From positions 3,844,001 through 3,908,000 of the forward strand of contig JAFFSR010000004.1 of NCBI GenBank assembly GCA_017163975.1: DNA of 64,000 nucleotides. Direction: 5' to 3'. Each line of letters begins with the position of its first letter. Position 1 is the stretch's first letter. Origin of the DNA: Anastatus disparis. Lineage: Eukaryota > Arthropoda > Insecta > Hymenoptera > Eupelmidae. The notes beneath the pieces were generated by a model. That model did no database searches. It saw nothing but the letters and a program-made list of their open reading frames with translations, and was not told the origin of the DNA. This document shows positions 46,915 through 59,372 of the stretch, piece by piece. The position numbers and the translations under genes were made by a program.

Positions 46915-48828
46915 ATGAATGCTAAATTATTAAATAAATTATTACTTATTAATTTGATCATTGTTTGGGAAGTAAATAGTCTTACAGAATTTAACTGGAT
47001 GAAATACGCAATGACATATCTAAAAGAAGATTTAAATATAAGACAAATGAATATTTTAATACCAGGATCTAAAGTAATAACGCCTACATCTGCCCTCTTT
47101 ATTAAAGAAATTACCAGTATATTTCAATCTTATATCATTTACGTAAAAGACTCCGTTGACTATGAAAGAAATAAAACTTTTAAGAAAATTTTAAGCTTCA
47201 AAGAACTTTATACATCGTTAAACATTGTAGTTACTGATGGTAATAGTTTTGGTGAAAATCTTATGATGTTAAATGAGTACACATGGATTATACATGAAGT
47301 TTCAGATACAGTCCAAGATCCGCGACCGTACATTCTGATAATTTTTAAAAATCAACAAGATACTACATATGAGAGTGATTATAAAAATTTCACATTTGAG
47401 GATACATTAAAAAAATTTTGGTCGAAACATTATTTGAATTTTTGTATTATTGAAATATTAATTCCTAAAAAAAATAGAAAAATAATAAGTGATTCTTTTT
47501 TTGAATATTCTTTCGCTTTGGTTCATAGTTATAATCCGTTCATCAATAAATATACAAAAAAATTATACTTACAAAAAATTAAATTTTTTCCTGATAAGTT
47601 AAGAAATTTACATGGCTATACTCTGAAAGCAACAATTGCCCGTAGTATAGTTTCCATAAAGAATAATTTTACTGGCAATAACTTATGGAATACATTCTGG
47701 GATGTTAATTCTTTGTTATTTAAAACCGTAAGCAAGACCATGAATTTTACAGTTGACTTACAATTATCAATTGGCCCTCATAATATGACTCCAATACAGA
47801 CTGCGATGAATGCATTATACTCCAAAAAAGTGGATTTTCAAGTAACATCAGGATATAAGAGTTTTAAACCAAAACGATCAATTATTAGTATAATAGTTCC
47901 GTACTACGTTTATGATTTAACTTGTGTGGTTAAGCAATATGGTTATTATGAAAAATCGTTTTCTTGGGATTTTATCTTAATAATGAGTGCATTAGTTACC
48001 ATTTTTATTTTCGTCAATTTATGTATTTATTTTTTTCGTTACAATTCGAAATTTCTATCACCGTTTAATTTGATAATGATTACAATTGGATTAAATCCGT
48101 TTTCAATTGCACAAAAGACAAGCGAAAAAATTGTATATTTAAGTTTTATTTCTATATCAATTATATTTTCAACACAATTATTAGAAAGTTTAATGCATAT
48201 ATTTTTGTTGGAGAAGAAATTTTATAATATTAAAAATTTAAATGATTTTCTTGATTTAGGCATTGATATAAAAACTTTAAATGATTCAATAAAATTATTG
48301 CAACCAATGTGGAATCATTTAAAATCAAATAAAACCGTATCTGTAGTTCAAGTTAAAAAAGGTATACCCTGTTATTGGGCGATCATGTTTTATAATGATA
48401 TTAATATATGCGTTACCGAGGAAGTTTTCGCTCGTGAGATAATAAAAACATACTATAAAATTGCGAATGGATGGACAGTAAATATCTTGAATGAAAAGAT
48501 ATTTTCTGCTGTTAGAGCAATATATATGGCTAGGAACTTACCATTTCTTACTAGGATAGAAAACATTATAAGTCGATCTTTCGAAAGTGGCTTAATAAAT
48601 TTTTGGATCTATAATATAACAAAAAGATCGCGAGCTAGTATTAAAGAGAAAATAAACCATAAGCGTAAACTCGAGTTCGAAGAAGAACAGGATTTAAGTT
48701 ACATATTGCGATGCTTAATTACGGCAGGGTATTCAGTATCAGTTTTCGTATTTGCAACTGAAATAATTTGGAATCGATTGCAATATGCATTACTAGTCAT
48801 ATATGTATATATATTTTATAGATATTAA
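46915..48828 (+). CDS. divergent ionotropic receptor (IR), copy 1, 637 aa, single exon
   Basis: Insect chemosensory ligand-gated cation channel of the iGluR-related IR family, acting in sensory dendrites. An N-terminal signal peptide (KLLLINLIIVW) is followed by a ligand-binding S1 region (LRNLHGYTLKATIARS about 240), TM1 near 353-374 (DFILIMSALVTIFIF), a pore segment, TM2 near 406-427, S2, and TM3 near 597-618 (YILRCLITAGYSVSVFVF). Canonical glutamate-contacting residues are not evident, as in other divergent IRs. No intron. Paired with a paralogue at 56348-58261. The upstream region consists of an LTR from 173 bp before the ATG. Subfamily cannot be assigned by eye. Confidence 0.85.
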   Translation: MNAKLLNKLLLINLIIVWEVNSLTEFNWMKYAMTYLKEDLNIRQMNILIPGSKVITPTSALFIKEITSIFQSYIIYVKDSVDYERNKTFKKILSFKELYTSLNIVVTDGNSFGENLMMLNEYTWIIHEVSDTVQDPRPYILIIFKNQQDTTYESDYKNFTFEDTLKKFWSKHYLNFCIIEILIPKKNRKIISDSFFEYSFALVHSYNPFINKYTKKLYLQKIKFFPDKLRNLHGYTLKATIARSIVSIKNNFTGNNLWNTFWDVNSLLFKTVSKTMNFTVDLQLSIGPHNMTPIQTAMNALYSKKVDFQVTSGYKSFKPKRSIISIIVPYYVYDLTCVVKQYGYYEKSFSWDFILIMSALVTIFIFVNLCIYFFRYNSKFLSPFNLIMITIGLNPFSIAQKTSEKIVYLSFISISIIFSTQLLESLMHIFLLEKKFYNIKNLNDFLDLGIDIKTLNDSIKLLQPMWNHLKSNKTVSVVQVKKGIPCYWAIMFYNDINICVTEEVFAREIIKTYYKIANGWTVNILNEKIFSAVRAIYMARNLPFLTRIENIISRSFESGLINFWIYNITKRSRASIKEKINHKRKLEFEEEQDLSYILRCLITAGYSVSVFVFATEIIWNRLQYALLVIYVYIFYRY

Positions 48829-51597
48829 TTTCCTCATGTTAAAATAACTAACAATCTAAAATAAAAATTTACATAAAACCATTGCATTTATTTATTGCAT
48901 GGTGATCTATATATTTTTATAAATAAATCGTTAAAGGTAACTCTATTATTACAATTATCAAAAGTCTAATAAAATTGTTTCGAATCCTAAGTTGTGTACG
49001 CTCACCATTCAGAATTTTTAAATGCGAGGATTAGAACTTTCAAAGTCATTCATATTCAAAATATCGTAACAGAAAAAAAATGCTCCGTTTTTTGGTAATT
49101 CAAATAATTTTAATGAACAAGATGAATGTATTATGTATTATTACGTTATTAATTTCAATCATTTTTTTTACAACAAAAAATACTTTCAACTTACGCTTAC
49201 TAGGGTTTTAATTGTATAAATTTTAATCAGATTTTTAGATTTTTTTATAATTGTATAACATTTTTTGATTGATTTGTGTTATTGTTATTACGCCTTATAT
49301 GGTAATGATGAGTCACTCAAGCCTCGGTAAAATTGACTCTCTTTGTTATTTTTATCCATATTAAATTATACTGTTCGAATAAATAAACAAATCAGCAATA
49401 AAATGATTCGTCCTTGTACCAGAATAGTTAACCCTTAAAACACATAGAATTTTGAAAATTGCACAATTTTTTTCAATATTTTAGAATTAAAAATTCATTT
49501 AGTAAGTGAAATTATATTTAAATAAGGAAATATACAAAAAAGTTTTCATGTTAAAATATTAAAAAGTTTCGTCGCAATAACAAAATGACAGCCGTGGGAT
49601 CTTAACAGCTTTAAAGATGCTATGAATGCACAACGCTATACTAGAGTAAGGGTTATATAAAAGTTAATGTAATATTATGATTTTTTTAGATTTCTTGAAG
49701 CATTCCAAAGCACTTTTTAAATCGCCAAAAACAAAGAACCCATCACCACCATTTAAAGGTGCCGAAAATGACGTTACCATTTAACCCTTTGTTTCACCTA
49801 TTATTTCTATAATTTCAACGTTTTTTAGTAATTATGTATTGATGATGATATCATAATTGAATCTCTAAATACTGCGAATATCAGAAAACTACTCGAATAT
49901 TTAAAAACCTCCATGAAATAGCGAAAAACCCATTTTAAAACAGGTGGTGCATGTATGTATCACGATGCCGCAAAGGGTTAAGGATCAACGAATAAATATT
50001 TAATTTCAGTTTCAATGCGTAAAATGATGTATTATTTTGAATAAAATATAAGAATTCATGTTATTATTTATAAATTTCTATTACATTTTCCTTTTTGATC
50101 CCAGAGACAGTCTCATATTTTGAAAACATCTTCATAATTTCTAAGGACATATTTTATCAAATTCTCTATATTATTTTCAAAAGTAGCTTTTCTCGTGTAT
50201 AATTGTCTAAAATATGGGTGCATCTTCATTCTGGTGACATACTTGCTATGCTTGAGTGTACCTTTGGGCTATATTAGATCTTATATTACAAGCACTGTAT
50301 TATATTTTATAACACGTGTGATGTAAATTCGGCGGTACTAAATAGTTTTCAAAAATGGCGCCTTTTAAGAAATAGTTCAAAATAGAATTTTCATCCTAGG
50401 CGGACGCATTCGGGTTTTTACGTGCAGAAAGTCCTCAATTGATAAATAGGTTAGATGCACGCTAGGAGCTCCTAGGCTATAATAGCAGTCATTACTGCCC
50501 AGGAGTATAAAGCTCCTGGGTTGCATTGTTTCATTATAACCCAGCAACAACTTTTCTCTATCGTATTTCGACTTAATTCAAAAACAAAAGAATCAATAGT
50601 GCAAAACTGCAAGTTTAGCTGTATTCGGTATTCAAGCTACAGCTTGTGCTACAGAATTTTATTACTTTAAAAAATGGATATTTATAAAAAATAATAAAAT
50701 TATGAAATTGCAATAATATTGTTAAATATCAATAATTTTAATAATGTTAATTTTATTATTTATTGTCGATGTTATTATTTTTATTTACTATTTCTTTTTA
50801 ATTTTATTATTTCTTGCTTATTATTTATTGTTAATTTTTTTATTAATATAAAAAAATTAATAAATTCTAATAAAAAAGAGTACCATACAATTTTAATTTT
50901 ATTATATAAATATAAAATTATTTGTAAAAAAACATCTGCAACTAAAAACCCTCATGCGTCCTTGCCTGGGATGAAAATTTTTTAAGCACCCTGATGGGTG
51001 AGCCTTGCGCGATCATGGCCTTCGGACAATATTTACATCGTGGGATAATAAAGCCGAGGCGCGCGAGCGAAGTGTACAATGTTAATATAGTCCTCAGGTC
51101 GTAATCGCGCAAGGCTCGCCCAAGGTACATAAATAACTATTTCAACTTCATTATTGCATAAGATTTGAATCAATACATGAAAAAACCGCAAATGACAACT
51201 GTTTCTTTGCGGGGGTCCAACTGACCCTGTGTGACCAATTAAATACATAATTATTAGGAGGTGTGACCACAACGAGTTGTACTCTTAAAAATCAACAAAA
51301 AGTTAATATTAGGCGCTCTAAATCGAAAAAAAGTGAAGACTAGGCAGGTGCAGATAGGATAGAGAGAGAGAAAAAGAGAATACTGTATCCAAAGGAAACA
51401 AGACACGCAAGAACGTGTTCACATGTATTGTAATGTACTATAATAAAAACAGAAAATAAAATAATGATTTGCCAATAAATAAAACATTAAATAAAAGAAT
51501 GTTTTCGAAACGTGTAGAAATTGTACTAATAATAATAAATAAAGTATTACAGCATTAAAAATAAAAATTGTTTATTGTTTACTAAAATTAACTACTT
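48829..51597. other. downstream region of IR copy 1
   Basis: Matches the 3' flank of IR copy 2 in blocks. Two segments absent from copy 2 lie here (about 49412-50247 and 50394-51142). The second includes a palindromic AGGAGCTCCT region (about 50465-50520) and a hairpin at 50985-51130 (GTGAGCCTTGCGCG / CGCGCAAGGCTCGCC). No gene. Confidence 0.6.
50985..51130. repeat. hairpin element
   Basis: GGGTGAGCCTTGCGCGATCA left, TAATCGCGCAAGGCTCGCCC right, centre carries GCCGAGGCGCGCGAGCGAAG. Confidence 0.6.
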
Positions 51598-51973
51598 TCC
51601 TGGTAGAAATTTTCAGCATCTTTTGGCCAAGCATAGGCCATTTTTTATCAATTTGACCAAAAAATGCTAAAAATCATGGCCAAATACCCTGCTATCTAGC
51701 GACCTTTCATGGTGAAAAGTTGACAAAATAATGGTGAATATATTTAATTTTATTATAATATTTTATTTGAAGGTTATGATCACGCTTTTCTGCTAACATC
51801 TGCTGTCGCTATATAGATACATAACCTAACAGCTATACTCCACGCAAAATGTTTGCAGCACTATACTATCTGCTCACGCGTGATAAATCAAATAACTTAT
51901 TTATGAAACAATTAATAATATATATAGTTACATTAAAAGAAAATCGAACATTAGTTAAAATAAGATATATATA

Positions 51974-53130
51974 CACTGAGAAAAAAATTTCATCAAATCA
52001 ACTGAAATGTTATTGATTCAATAGATCTGCTGTTAATCTGACAGAATTCTTTTGATTTAACAGAATCTGTGCAGTTGAAATAGCCCGAATACGATCGTGC
52101 TGCCAATTTAACAACACGGCTGTTGATATAATTGAATAACAGTTAAAATAAAAAAACATAAGTCAAAATAAAAGTATGACTTACATTTCAACAAAATTTT
52201 ATGAATTGAATCAATAAAATGTGCATGCTCAAAATAACTGATGAATTATTTCAATATAAATGTTTCAATTTAATTATATCAACAGTACGGTTGTTGATAT
52301 AATTAAATAATAATTAAAATAAAAAGAACGTAAGTCAAAATAAAAGTATGACTTACATTTCAACAAAATTTTATAAATTGAACCAATAATATGCACATGC
52401 TTAAATTAACTGATGAATTATTTCAATACAAATGTTTCAATTCAATTATATCAGCAGCCCTACTGTTGATATAATTGAATAACAATTAACATAAAAAACA
52501 TAAGTCAAAATAAAATATTTATCATTTATGTCGTTGATAAATTTATTTTATAAAGATTTTTGTTATTCAATAAGTATTTTTAAATCTCCGCTTTTCAAAA
52601 CAGATACATTTCGATAGTACAATAATAGATGGCGTATCTCTTGTAACCCGCAAGTGGTGAGATTGCACGTCAGTTAGTATATAAGAACGAACGAATTTAT
52701 CCGCTGTATGTTTAAATGCGATGCGATGCATATCGATTATTAGCGAGCGATGTTAGATTTTATTTGTAAATATTAATAGTGTAGTGTGAAATCTTATAAG
52801 ATAATGTTAAAAAATTTCACTTAAGAATTTGTATAATGATTATAGTATGAATTATGCGTTAATTAATATCTAGAAATTGGAACACCGTGAGCTGTGAGTT
52901 TCAACTAAATAAAAAAGTTTTTATCATCTTTAAAACTTATTTGATTGACACAATAAAATGTAACAGCTATTTTGACTTCCTTTGCAGTTAAATTAAAGTT
53001 AATTTCAAATTGAATCAATATTACGATATCCATCAAATTAACAGAACTCGTCTGTTAAATGAATAGAATATTTCATCGTGGTATATTAACAGAAGGATTC
53101 AGTTGATACAATCATATTTTTTTCTTAGTG
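51974..53130. mobile_element. CACTGAGAAAAA-ended element with 171-bp repeats
   Basis: Ends CACTGAGAAAAAAAT and ATTTTTTTCTTAGTG; both flanks read TATA. Contains a 171-bp tandem repeat. No ORF over about 60 codons of interest. Confidence 0.6.
52122..52515. repeat. 171-bp tandem repeat, about 2.3 copies
   Basis: GTTGATATAATTGAATAAC recurs at 52122, 52293 and 52464; the intervening sequence (AAGTCAAAATAAAAGTATGA and onwards) matches copy to copy. Confidence 0.8.
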
Positions 53131-54849
53131 TATAATAAATATATGTAAATTTTAATAATTAAGTTCCAATTTTTTCAACTTTAAAATTAAATCATTCACC
53201 ATTTTTTCGACAACTTTTTACCAGTGACTGGCTAAAAATTGACTAAGAAAGTTGGCCAATCGTTAATTTTTTCACCATTTGAGATGGTGAATTTTCTACC
53301 AGGGTTATAATTTGTTTTTATTTTCCTTTGCACATTTAAAAGTATTACCGGAAATATTCAAACAGTATATCAACATAGATTTAAAATAAGGTGATTTTTA
53401 TATCGTCGGTTGCTACGAAGACTATCCTACTTGGAAAGACTATTCCTCATCAGCATTAAGTACGCAAAGAATCTTAGCTAAAAAATGCTACGAAAAGTAT
53501 GTATGATAATTCAGTAAATAAGGATTCTTCAATCAGATTTATATTCATCCATTAATAATAATATATGGAATTTGATTATCGAATTTCTGGAGAAAAGATT
53601 CAACATTAAAAAAATCAATAAATGATAATGAATTAGTAAATACAATTACGCGATGTATTTGTAGATCTCATGCGATATATTTATTTGAATATCCAATTAC
53701 ATTTAATAAACTGTCACTGTACACACCATCGAAAATGATAAATAAGTATATTACTTTTAAAATATTAAAATTCATTTATTATATTTAGAATCATAAGTAA
53801 GATGTTAAATGCGGTGCTCCCGACAAAATCTTTTTGATGTAGTTTATAATATCCTTGAGAGTAAAAATGCGACGGTCGATAAAATTTTTAATTAAAATTA
53901 GAAGTTTACGTTAATCAATAGTATAGAACTAATATTTAAATATTAATATGTAATTTTTTAAAAGTGAATATTAAATATTAATGTTTTTTTTTCTAATAAT
54001 TTCTTTTTAGTAAATGAATTGAATGAATAAATATTCTAAAATCAATTATTCCAGTAGAATCGATTTAAAAGAATAAAAACTTTATAAAAATATTTTATTT
54101 TTTTTTTATTTGAGGAATGCCTAGTTTTACTGATACATAGATTTCGCTTTTTTATTTGAATTATCATTCGTGGAGTGCGTATCTTTTGTTTATTATTGCT
54201 TTTTAAGGGTATAGATTTCGTGAGGCGGATTTAATTCTTACCCCTGTTACTTTTAACCCGGGTCTCCCCTATTCTCATGGTTTCGAAACAAACGAAAAAT
54301 TCAATGGAGCAAGGCATGTGTAAATTTTCAAAAATAAATTCGAAAGTATATTGTTGGGATTTATAATTTTACTCATGGATGAAAAAATATTTTTACATTC
54401 TAAATATTGCAAACGTAATAAATTAAAATGATCGATTTTAGTAAATAATATATGGATTTATTGATCACTGGAATTCAACACAGTTTTTTTGCACAATAAA
54501 TATATTCTCACAATAGTTACATTCCAATTTAATAAAGAGAATGTAAGAAATTTCTCCTGAATTCAGTAAAATTTACATAAACAGATATATTTGAAAAAAA
54601 TACTATCAACTAATTTTATTTTGTTTTTACGTACCTAATAGTTATAAACCCTAGTCTTTATACAAAGAAAGATTTAATTATATAGTATTCCTTGATAAAA
54701 ACTAAAAAGAGCACATTAAACTAGAATAAAAAATGAAGAATTTTTGAAAAAAAAATGTTTAGTATAGTCAAGATATTATTTTTTATTATAATTCATTTAA
54801 AATAATATTAACTTTCTTTTGATTTTGGCACATTTTCTCTAGTAAAAAA

Positions 54850-56276
54850 CCCTGTTGAAAATAAGTACGTACTTCAAGTATGTACTTTGAGTATGTACTT
54901 CAAGTATGTACTTCAAGTATATACTTTACTTAAGTACGTACTATTTTGGAACATTTTAGTAGGTACTGTTTTGAAAAGTATATACTTTTATTGAAAATAT
55001 GTACTTTTAAAGTATATTTTGATAAATAATATTTCTCAAAGTACGTACTTTATTAGAAAATACGTATTTTTTTAAAGTATGTACTTATTAAAAACATTCT
55101 GGTAGGTACTTTTTTTAAAAGTATATATTTTTAAAAAAGTACATACTAAAATGACCAAAAAAAAAATTACTTTAGCTACAGTACATACTTGAGTATGAAG
55201 GTTCATACTTCGTATAAAAGAATATGTATGAAAATGTTCTAAAAAGTATATACTTCTATACAAGTACGTACTTTTATTAAAATAGAGTATATACCTTTAA
55301 AGATAACAAATCAAATTTTACAAAAAAGTCGGTAAAAGTTTGAGATTATTTTTATTTTCAATAATTCCTCAAGTTAGTAACTTGGTAAGTGTTTTCTTCC
55401 TAAAAGAAGATATAAAAATAAGGTAAGCATCGACTCTCCGCAGATCAAAAAGCTTGAGCGAACAAACTCGAAATGTTATAACTTTATATTCCCACGTCAC
55501 TGAAATTCAGGTAGAGGATCGCAAAATTAACAAAAACGCCACCTAACAGCAAAGACAGAATTAATAATCGATTCGAATAATTTTTTCAGTACTTACGTTT
55601 TTAGCTGTTAGGTGGCGTTTTTCTTAACTTTGCGATCCTTTATCCGAATTTCAGAGATGCAGGTATATAAGGCTATAATATTCCGTATTTTTTTACAGTT
55701 GAAAATCAGTACATACTTTAATAACATACTTTGAGTATGTACTTCAAGTATATACACTTTAGATCAAGTACGTACTTTTTGGAACATTTTAGAAGGTACT
55801 TTTTTAGAAAAGTATGCACTTTTCAAAAAGTACATAATAAAGTAAAAAAAATTTGTCACTTAGCTACAGTATATACTTTTATATGAAGGTACATACATCG
55901 TATAAAAAAGTATGTATGAAAATTTTCTAAAAGGTATATACTTCTATATAAGTAAGTACTTTTATTAAAATAGGGTACATAATTTTGAAGAAAGTACTCA
56001 TTTTTAAAATAAAAGTACGCATAAAAATATTTTTAAAAAGTACATACTTTCAAAATAGTAGGTATTGTTTAATAAAGTTCATATTTAAAAAAATATTATT
56101 TATCAAAATATACTTAAAAAGTACATACTTTCAATAAAAGTATATACTTTTCAAAAAAAGTATCTACTAAAATGTTCCAAAATAGTACGTACTTAAGTAA
56201 AATATATACTTGTAGTACATACTTGAAGTACGTACTCAAAGTACGTACTTCAAGTACGTACTTATTTTCAACAGGG
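54850..56276. mobile_element. 1.4-kb foldback element with GTACTT-repeat arms
   Basis: Ends CCCTGTTGAAAATAAGTACG and its complement, flanked by AA (54848-54849, 56277-56278). The uninterrupted paralogous site is at about 46837-46850, where only one AA is present, giving a directly seen 2-bp target duplication. Arms consist of dozens of AAGTACGTACTT/AAGTATATACTT variants. Core about 55428-55690 (GATCGCAAAATTAAC, GCCACCTAAC / TTAGGTGGCG) is homologous to the core of the element at 10890-12453. The element ends 71 bp before the IR copy 2 ATG. Confidence 0.85.
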
Positions 56277-56347
56277 AAGAGTGATAAAATAAGTTTTCTA
56301 GTAAATATTTCTATTAAAAGATTGCTAGTAGTTGGTTTTAGTTAAAA

Positions 56348-58261
56348 ATGAATGCTAAATTATTAAATAAATTATTACTTATTAATTTAATCATTTTTTG
56401 TGAAGTAAATAGTCTTACAGAATTTAACTGGATGAAATACGCAATGACATATCTGAAAGAAGATTTAAATATAAGAAAAGTGAATATTTTAATACCAGGA
56501 TCTAAAGTAATAACGCCTACATCTGCCCTCTTTATTAAAGGAATTACCAGTATATTTCAATCTTATATTATTTACGTAAAAGACTCTGTTGACTATGAAA
56601 GAAATAGAACTTTTAAGAAAATTTTAACCTTCAAAGAACTTCATACATCGTTAAACATTGTAGTTACTGATGGTAACAGTTTTGGTGAAAATCTTATGAT
56701 GTTAAATGAGTACACATGGATTATACATAAAGTTTCAGATACATTCCCAGATCCACGACCATACATTCTGATAATTTTTAAAAATCAACAAGATACTACA
56801 TATGGTAGTGATTATAAAAATTTCACATTTGAGGATACATTAAAAAAATTTTGGTCGAAACATTATTTGAATTTTTGTATTATTGAAATGTTGATTCCTG
56901 AAAAAAACAAAAAAATAATAAGTGATTCTATTTTTGAATATTCTTTGGCTTTGGTTCATAGTTATAATCCCTTCATCAATAAATATACAAAAAAATTATA
57001 CTTGCAAAAAATTAAATTTTTTCCTGATAAGTTAAGAAATTTACATGGCTATACTCTGAAAGCAACAATTGCCCGTAGTATAGTTTCCATAAAGAATAAT
57101 TTTACTGGCAATAACTTATGGAATACATTCTGGGATGTTAATTCTTTGTTATTTAAAACCGTAAGCAAGACCATGAATTTTACAGTTGACTTACAATTAT
57201 CAATTGGCCCTCATAATATGACTCCAATACAGACTGCGATGAATGCATTATACTCCAAAAAAGTGGATTTTCAAGTAACATCAGGATATAAGAGTTTTAA
57301 ACCAAAACGATCAATTATTAGTATAATAGTTCCGTACTACGTTTATGATTTAACTTGTGTGGTTAAGCAATATGGTTATTATGAAAAATCGTTTTCTTGG
57401 GATTTTATCTTAATAATGAGTGCATTAGTTACCATTTTTATTTTCATCAATTTATGTATTTATTTTTTTTGTTGCAATTCGAAATTTCTATCGCCGTTTA
57501 ATTTGATAATGATTACAATTGGATTAAATCCGATTTCAACTGCACAAAAGACAAGCGAAAAAATTATATTTTTAAGTTTTATTTGTATATCAATTATATT
57601 TTCAACACAATTATTAGAAAGTTTAATGCATATATTTTTGTTGGAGAAGAAATTTTATAATATTAAAAATTTAAATGATTTTCTTGATTTAGGCATTGAT
57701 ATAAAAACTTTAAATGATTCAATAAAATTTTTGCAACCAATGTGGAAGCATTCAAAATCAAATAAAACCGTATCTACAGTTCAAATAAAAAAAGGTATAC
57801 CCTGTTATTGGGCGATCATGTTTTATAATGATGTTAATATATGCGTTATAGTGGAAGTTTTCGCTCGTGAGATAATAAAAACACACTCTAAAATTGCAAA
57901 TGGATGGACAGTAAATATCTTAAATGAAAAGATATATTCTACTGTTAGAGCAATATATATGGCTAGGAACTTACCATTTCTTACTAGGATAGAAAACATT
58001 ATAAATCGATCTTTTGAAAGTGGCATAATAAATTTTTGGATCTATAATATAACAAAAAGATCGCGAGTTAGTATTAAGCGGAAAATAAATCATAAGCGCA
58101 AATTCGAATTCGAAGAAGGACGGGACTTAAGTTACATATTGCCATGCTTAATTACGGCAGGATATTCAGTATCAGTTTTCGTATTTGCAACTGAAATAAT
58201 TTGGAATCGATTGAAATATGCATTACTAGTCATATATGTATATATATTTTATAGACATTAA
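56348..58261 (+). CDS. divergent ionotropic receptor (IR), copy 2, 637 aa, single exon
   Basis: Paralogue of the receptor at 46915-48828 with the same length, topology and uninterrupted frame. By hand alignment about 47 of 637 residues differ, all outside residues 220-366; that middle part (S1 and pre-TM1) is identical in DNA as well (57005-57445 versus 47572-48012). Differences cluster in S2 and the C-terminus, including several charge changes, which could alter ligand response. The promoter region holds a foldback transposon ending 71 bp upstream. Confidence 0.85.
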   Translation: MNAKLLNKLLLINLIIFCEVNSLTEFNWMKYAMTYLKEDLNIRKVNILIPGSKVITPTSALFIKGITSIFQSYIIYVKDSVDYERNRTFKKILTFKELHTSLNIVVTDGNSFGENLMMLNEYTWIIHKVSDTFPDPRPYILIIFKNQQDTTYGSDYKNFTFEDTLKKFWSKHYLNFCIIEMLIPEKNKKIISDSIFEYSLALVHSYNPFINKYTKKLYLQKIKFFPDKLRNLHGYTLKATIARSIVSIKNNFTGNNLWNTFWDVNSLLFKTVSKTMNFTVDLQLSIGPHNMTPIQTAMNALYSKKVDFQVTSGYKSFKPKRSIISIIVPYYVYDLTCVVKQYGYYEKSFSWDFILIMSALVTIFIFINLCIYFFCCNSKFLSPFNLIMITIGLNPISTAQKTSEKIIFLSFICISIIFSTQLLESLMHIFLLEKKFYNIKNLNDFLDLGIDIKTLNDSIKFLQPMWKHSKSNKTVSTVQIKKGIPCYWAIMFYNDVNICVIVEVFAREIIKTHSKIANGWTVNILNEKIYSTVRAIYMARNLPFLTRIENIINRSFESGIINFWIYNITKRSRVSIKRKINHKRKFEFEEGRDLSYILPCLITAGYSVSVFVFATEIIWNRLKYALLVIYVYIFYRH

Positions 58262-59230
58262 TTTTCTCATGTTAAAATAACTAGCAACCTAAAATATCAA
58301 AATAATAAGTAACATAAAATTTACATAAAACCATTGCATTTATTTATTGCATGGTGATCTATATATTTTTATAAATAAATCATTAAACGTAACTCTATTA
58401 TTACAATTATCAAAAGTCTAATAAAAATGTTTTGAATCCCAAGTTGTGTATGCTTACCAATGAGAATTTTTAAATGCGGGGATTAGAACTTTCAAAGTCA
58501 TTCATGTTCAAAATACCGCAACAGAAAAAAATGCTATGTTTTTTGGTAATTCAAATAATTTTAATGAACACGATAAATGTATTACGTATTGTTACGTTTT
58601 CAACTTCAATCATTTTTTGTTACAACAAAAAATACATTCAACATACGCTTACTAGGGTTTTAATTGTATAAATTTTAATCAGATTTTTAGATTTTTTTAT
58701 AATTGGATGACTTTTATTTATTGATTTGCGTTATTATGCCTTAAATGGTAATGATGAGTCACTCAAGCCTCGGCAAAATAGACTCTCTTTGTTATTTTTA
58801 TTCATATTAAATTATATTGTTTGAATAAATAAACAAATCAGCAATAAAATATTTCGTACTTGCTATGCTCGAGTGTACCTTTAGGCTATATTAGATCTTA
58901 TATAACGAGCATAGTATTATATTTTATAGCATGTGTGATGTAAATTCGGCAGTACTAAATAGTTTTAAAAAATGGAATATTCCAAGAAATGGTTCAAAAT
59001 AGAATTTTCAACTTCATTATTGCATAAGATTTGAATCAATACATAAAAAAACCGCAAATGACAACTGTTTCTTTGCGGGGGTCCAACTAACCCCGTGTGA
59101 CCAATTAAATACATAATTTTTAGGAGGTGAGACCACAACGAGTTATACTCTTATAAATCAGCAAAAAATTAATAATATTAGGCGCTCCATTAACAAATCG
59201 AAAAAAAAGTGAAAACTAAGCAGGCGCAGA
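58262..59230. other. 3' flank of IR copy 2
   Basis: Matches 48829-49410, 50248-50393 and 51143-51350. No gene. Confidence 0.65.
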
Positions 59231-59372
59231 TAGATAGATAGATAGATATTTAAATTTATTAACTGTACATTATGTTGTACAACAAAAATAATACAAATTC
59301 GTAAGTATATGTATATAAAATGAGATACTAAGTAAAAATATAATTAAAATAATGATACAGTAATTAAAATAA

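Larger units (their letters stand above)
31930..51350 (+). repeat. segmental duplication, copy 1
   Basis: Blocks matching copy 2 (53930-59235) in order: 31935-32130 / 53930-54050; 32665-33181 / 54240-54745; 46752-49410 / 54763-54849 plus 56277-58855; 50248-50393 / 58858-59003; 51143-51350 / 59004-59231. The blocks include a complete ionotropic receptor gene. Copy 1 is enlarged by the LTR retrotransposon (33186-46741) and by about 830-bp and 750-bp extra segments after the gene. Confidence 0.85.
51598..53304. mobile_element. foldback element with (C)CCTGGTAGAAAATT ends
   Basis: Left TCCTGGTAGAAATTTTC, right GAATTTTCTACCAGGG, flanked by TT on both sides. Subterminal TTGGCCAA-type repeats on both arms. 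It contains the TIR element 51974-53130. Not present in copy 2 of the segment by position. Confidence 0.7.
53930..59235 (+). repeat. segmental duplication, copy 2
   Basis: Collinear with copy 1 (see 31930-51350), carrying its own receptor gene. Interrupted by the foldback element 54850-56276 and ends at the 3' end of LINE 2. Confidence 0.85.
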
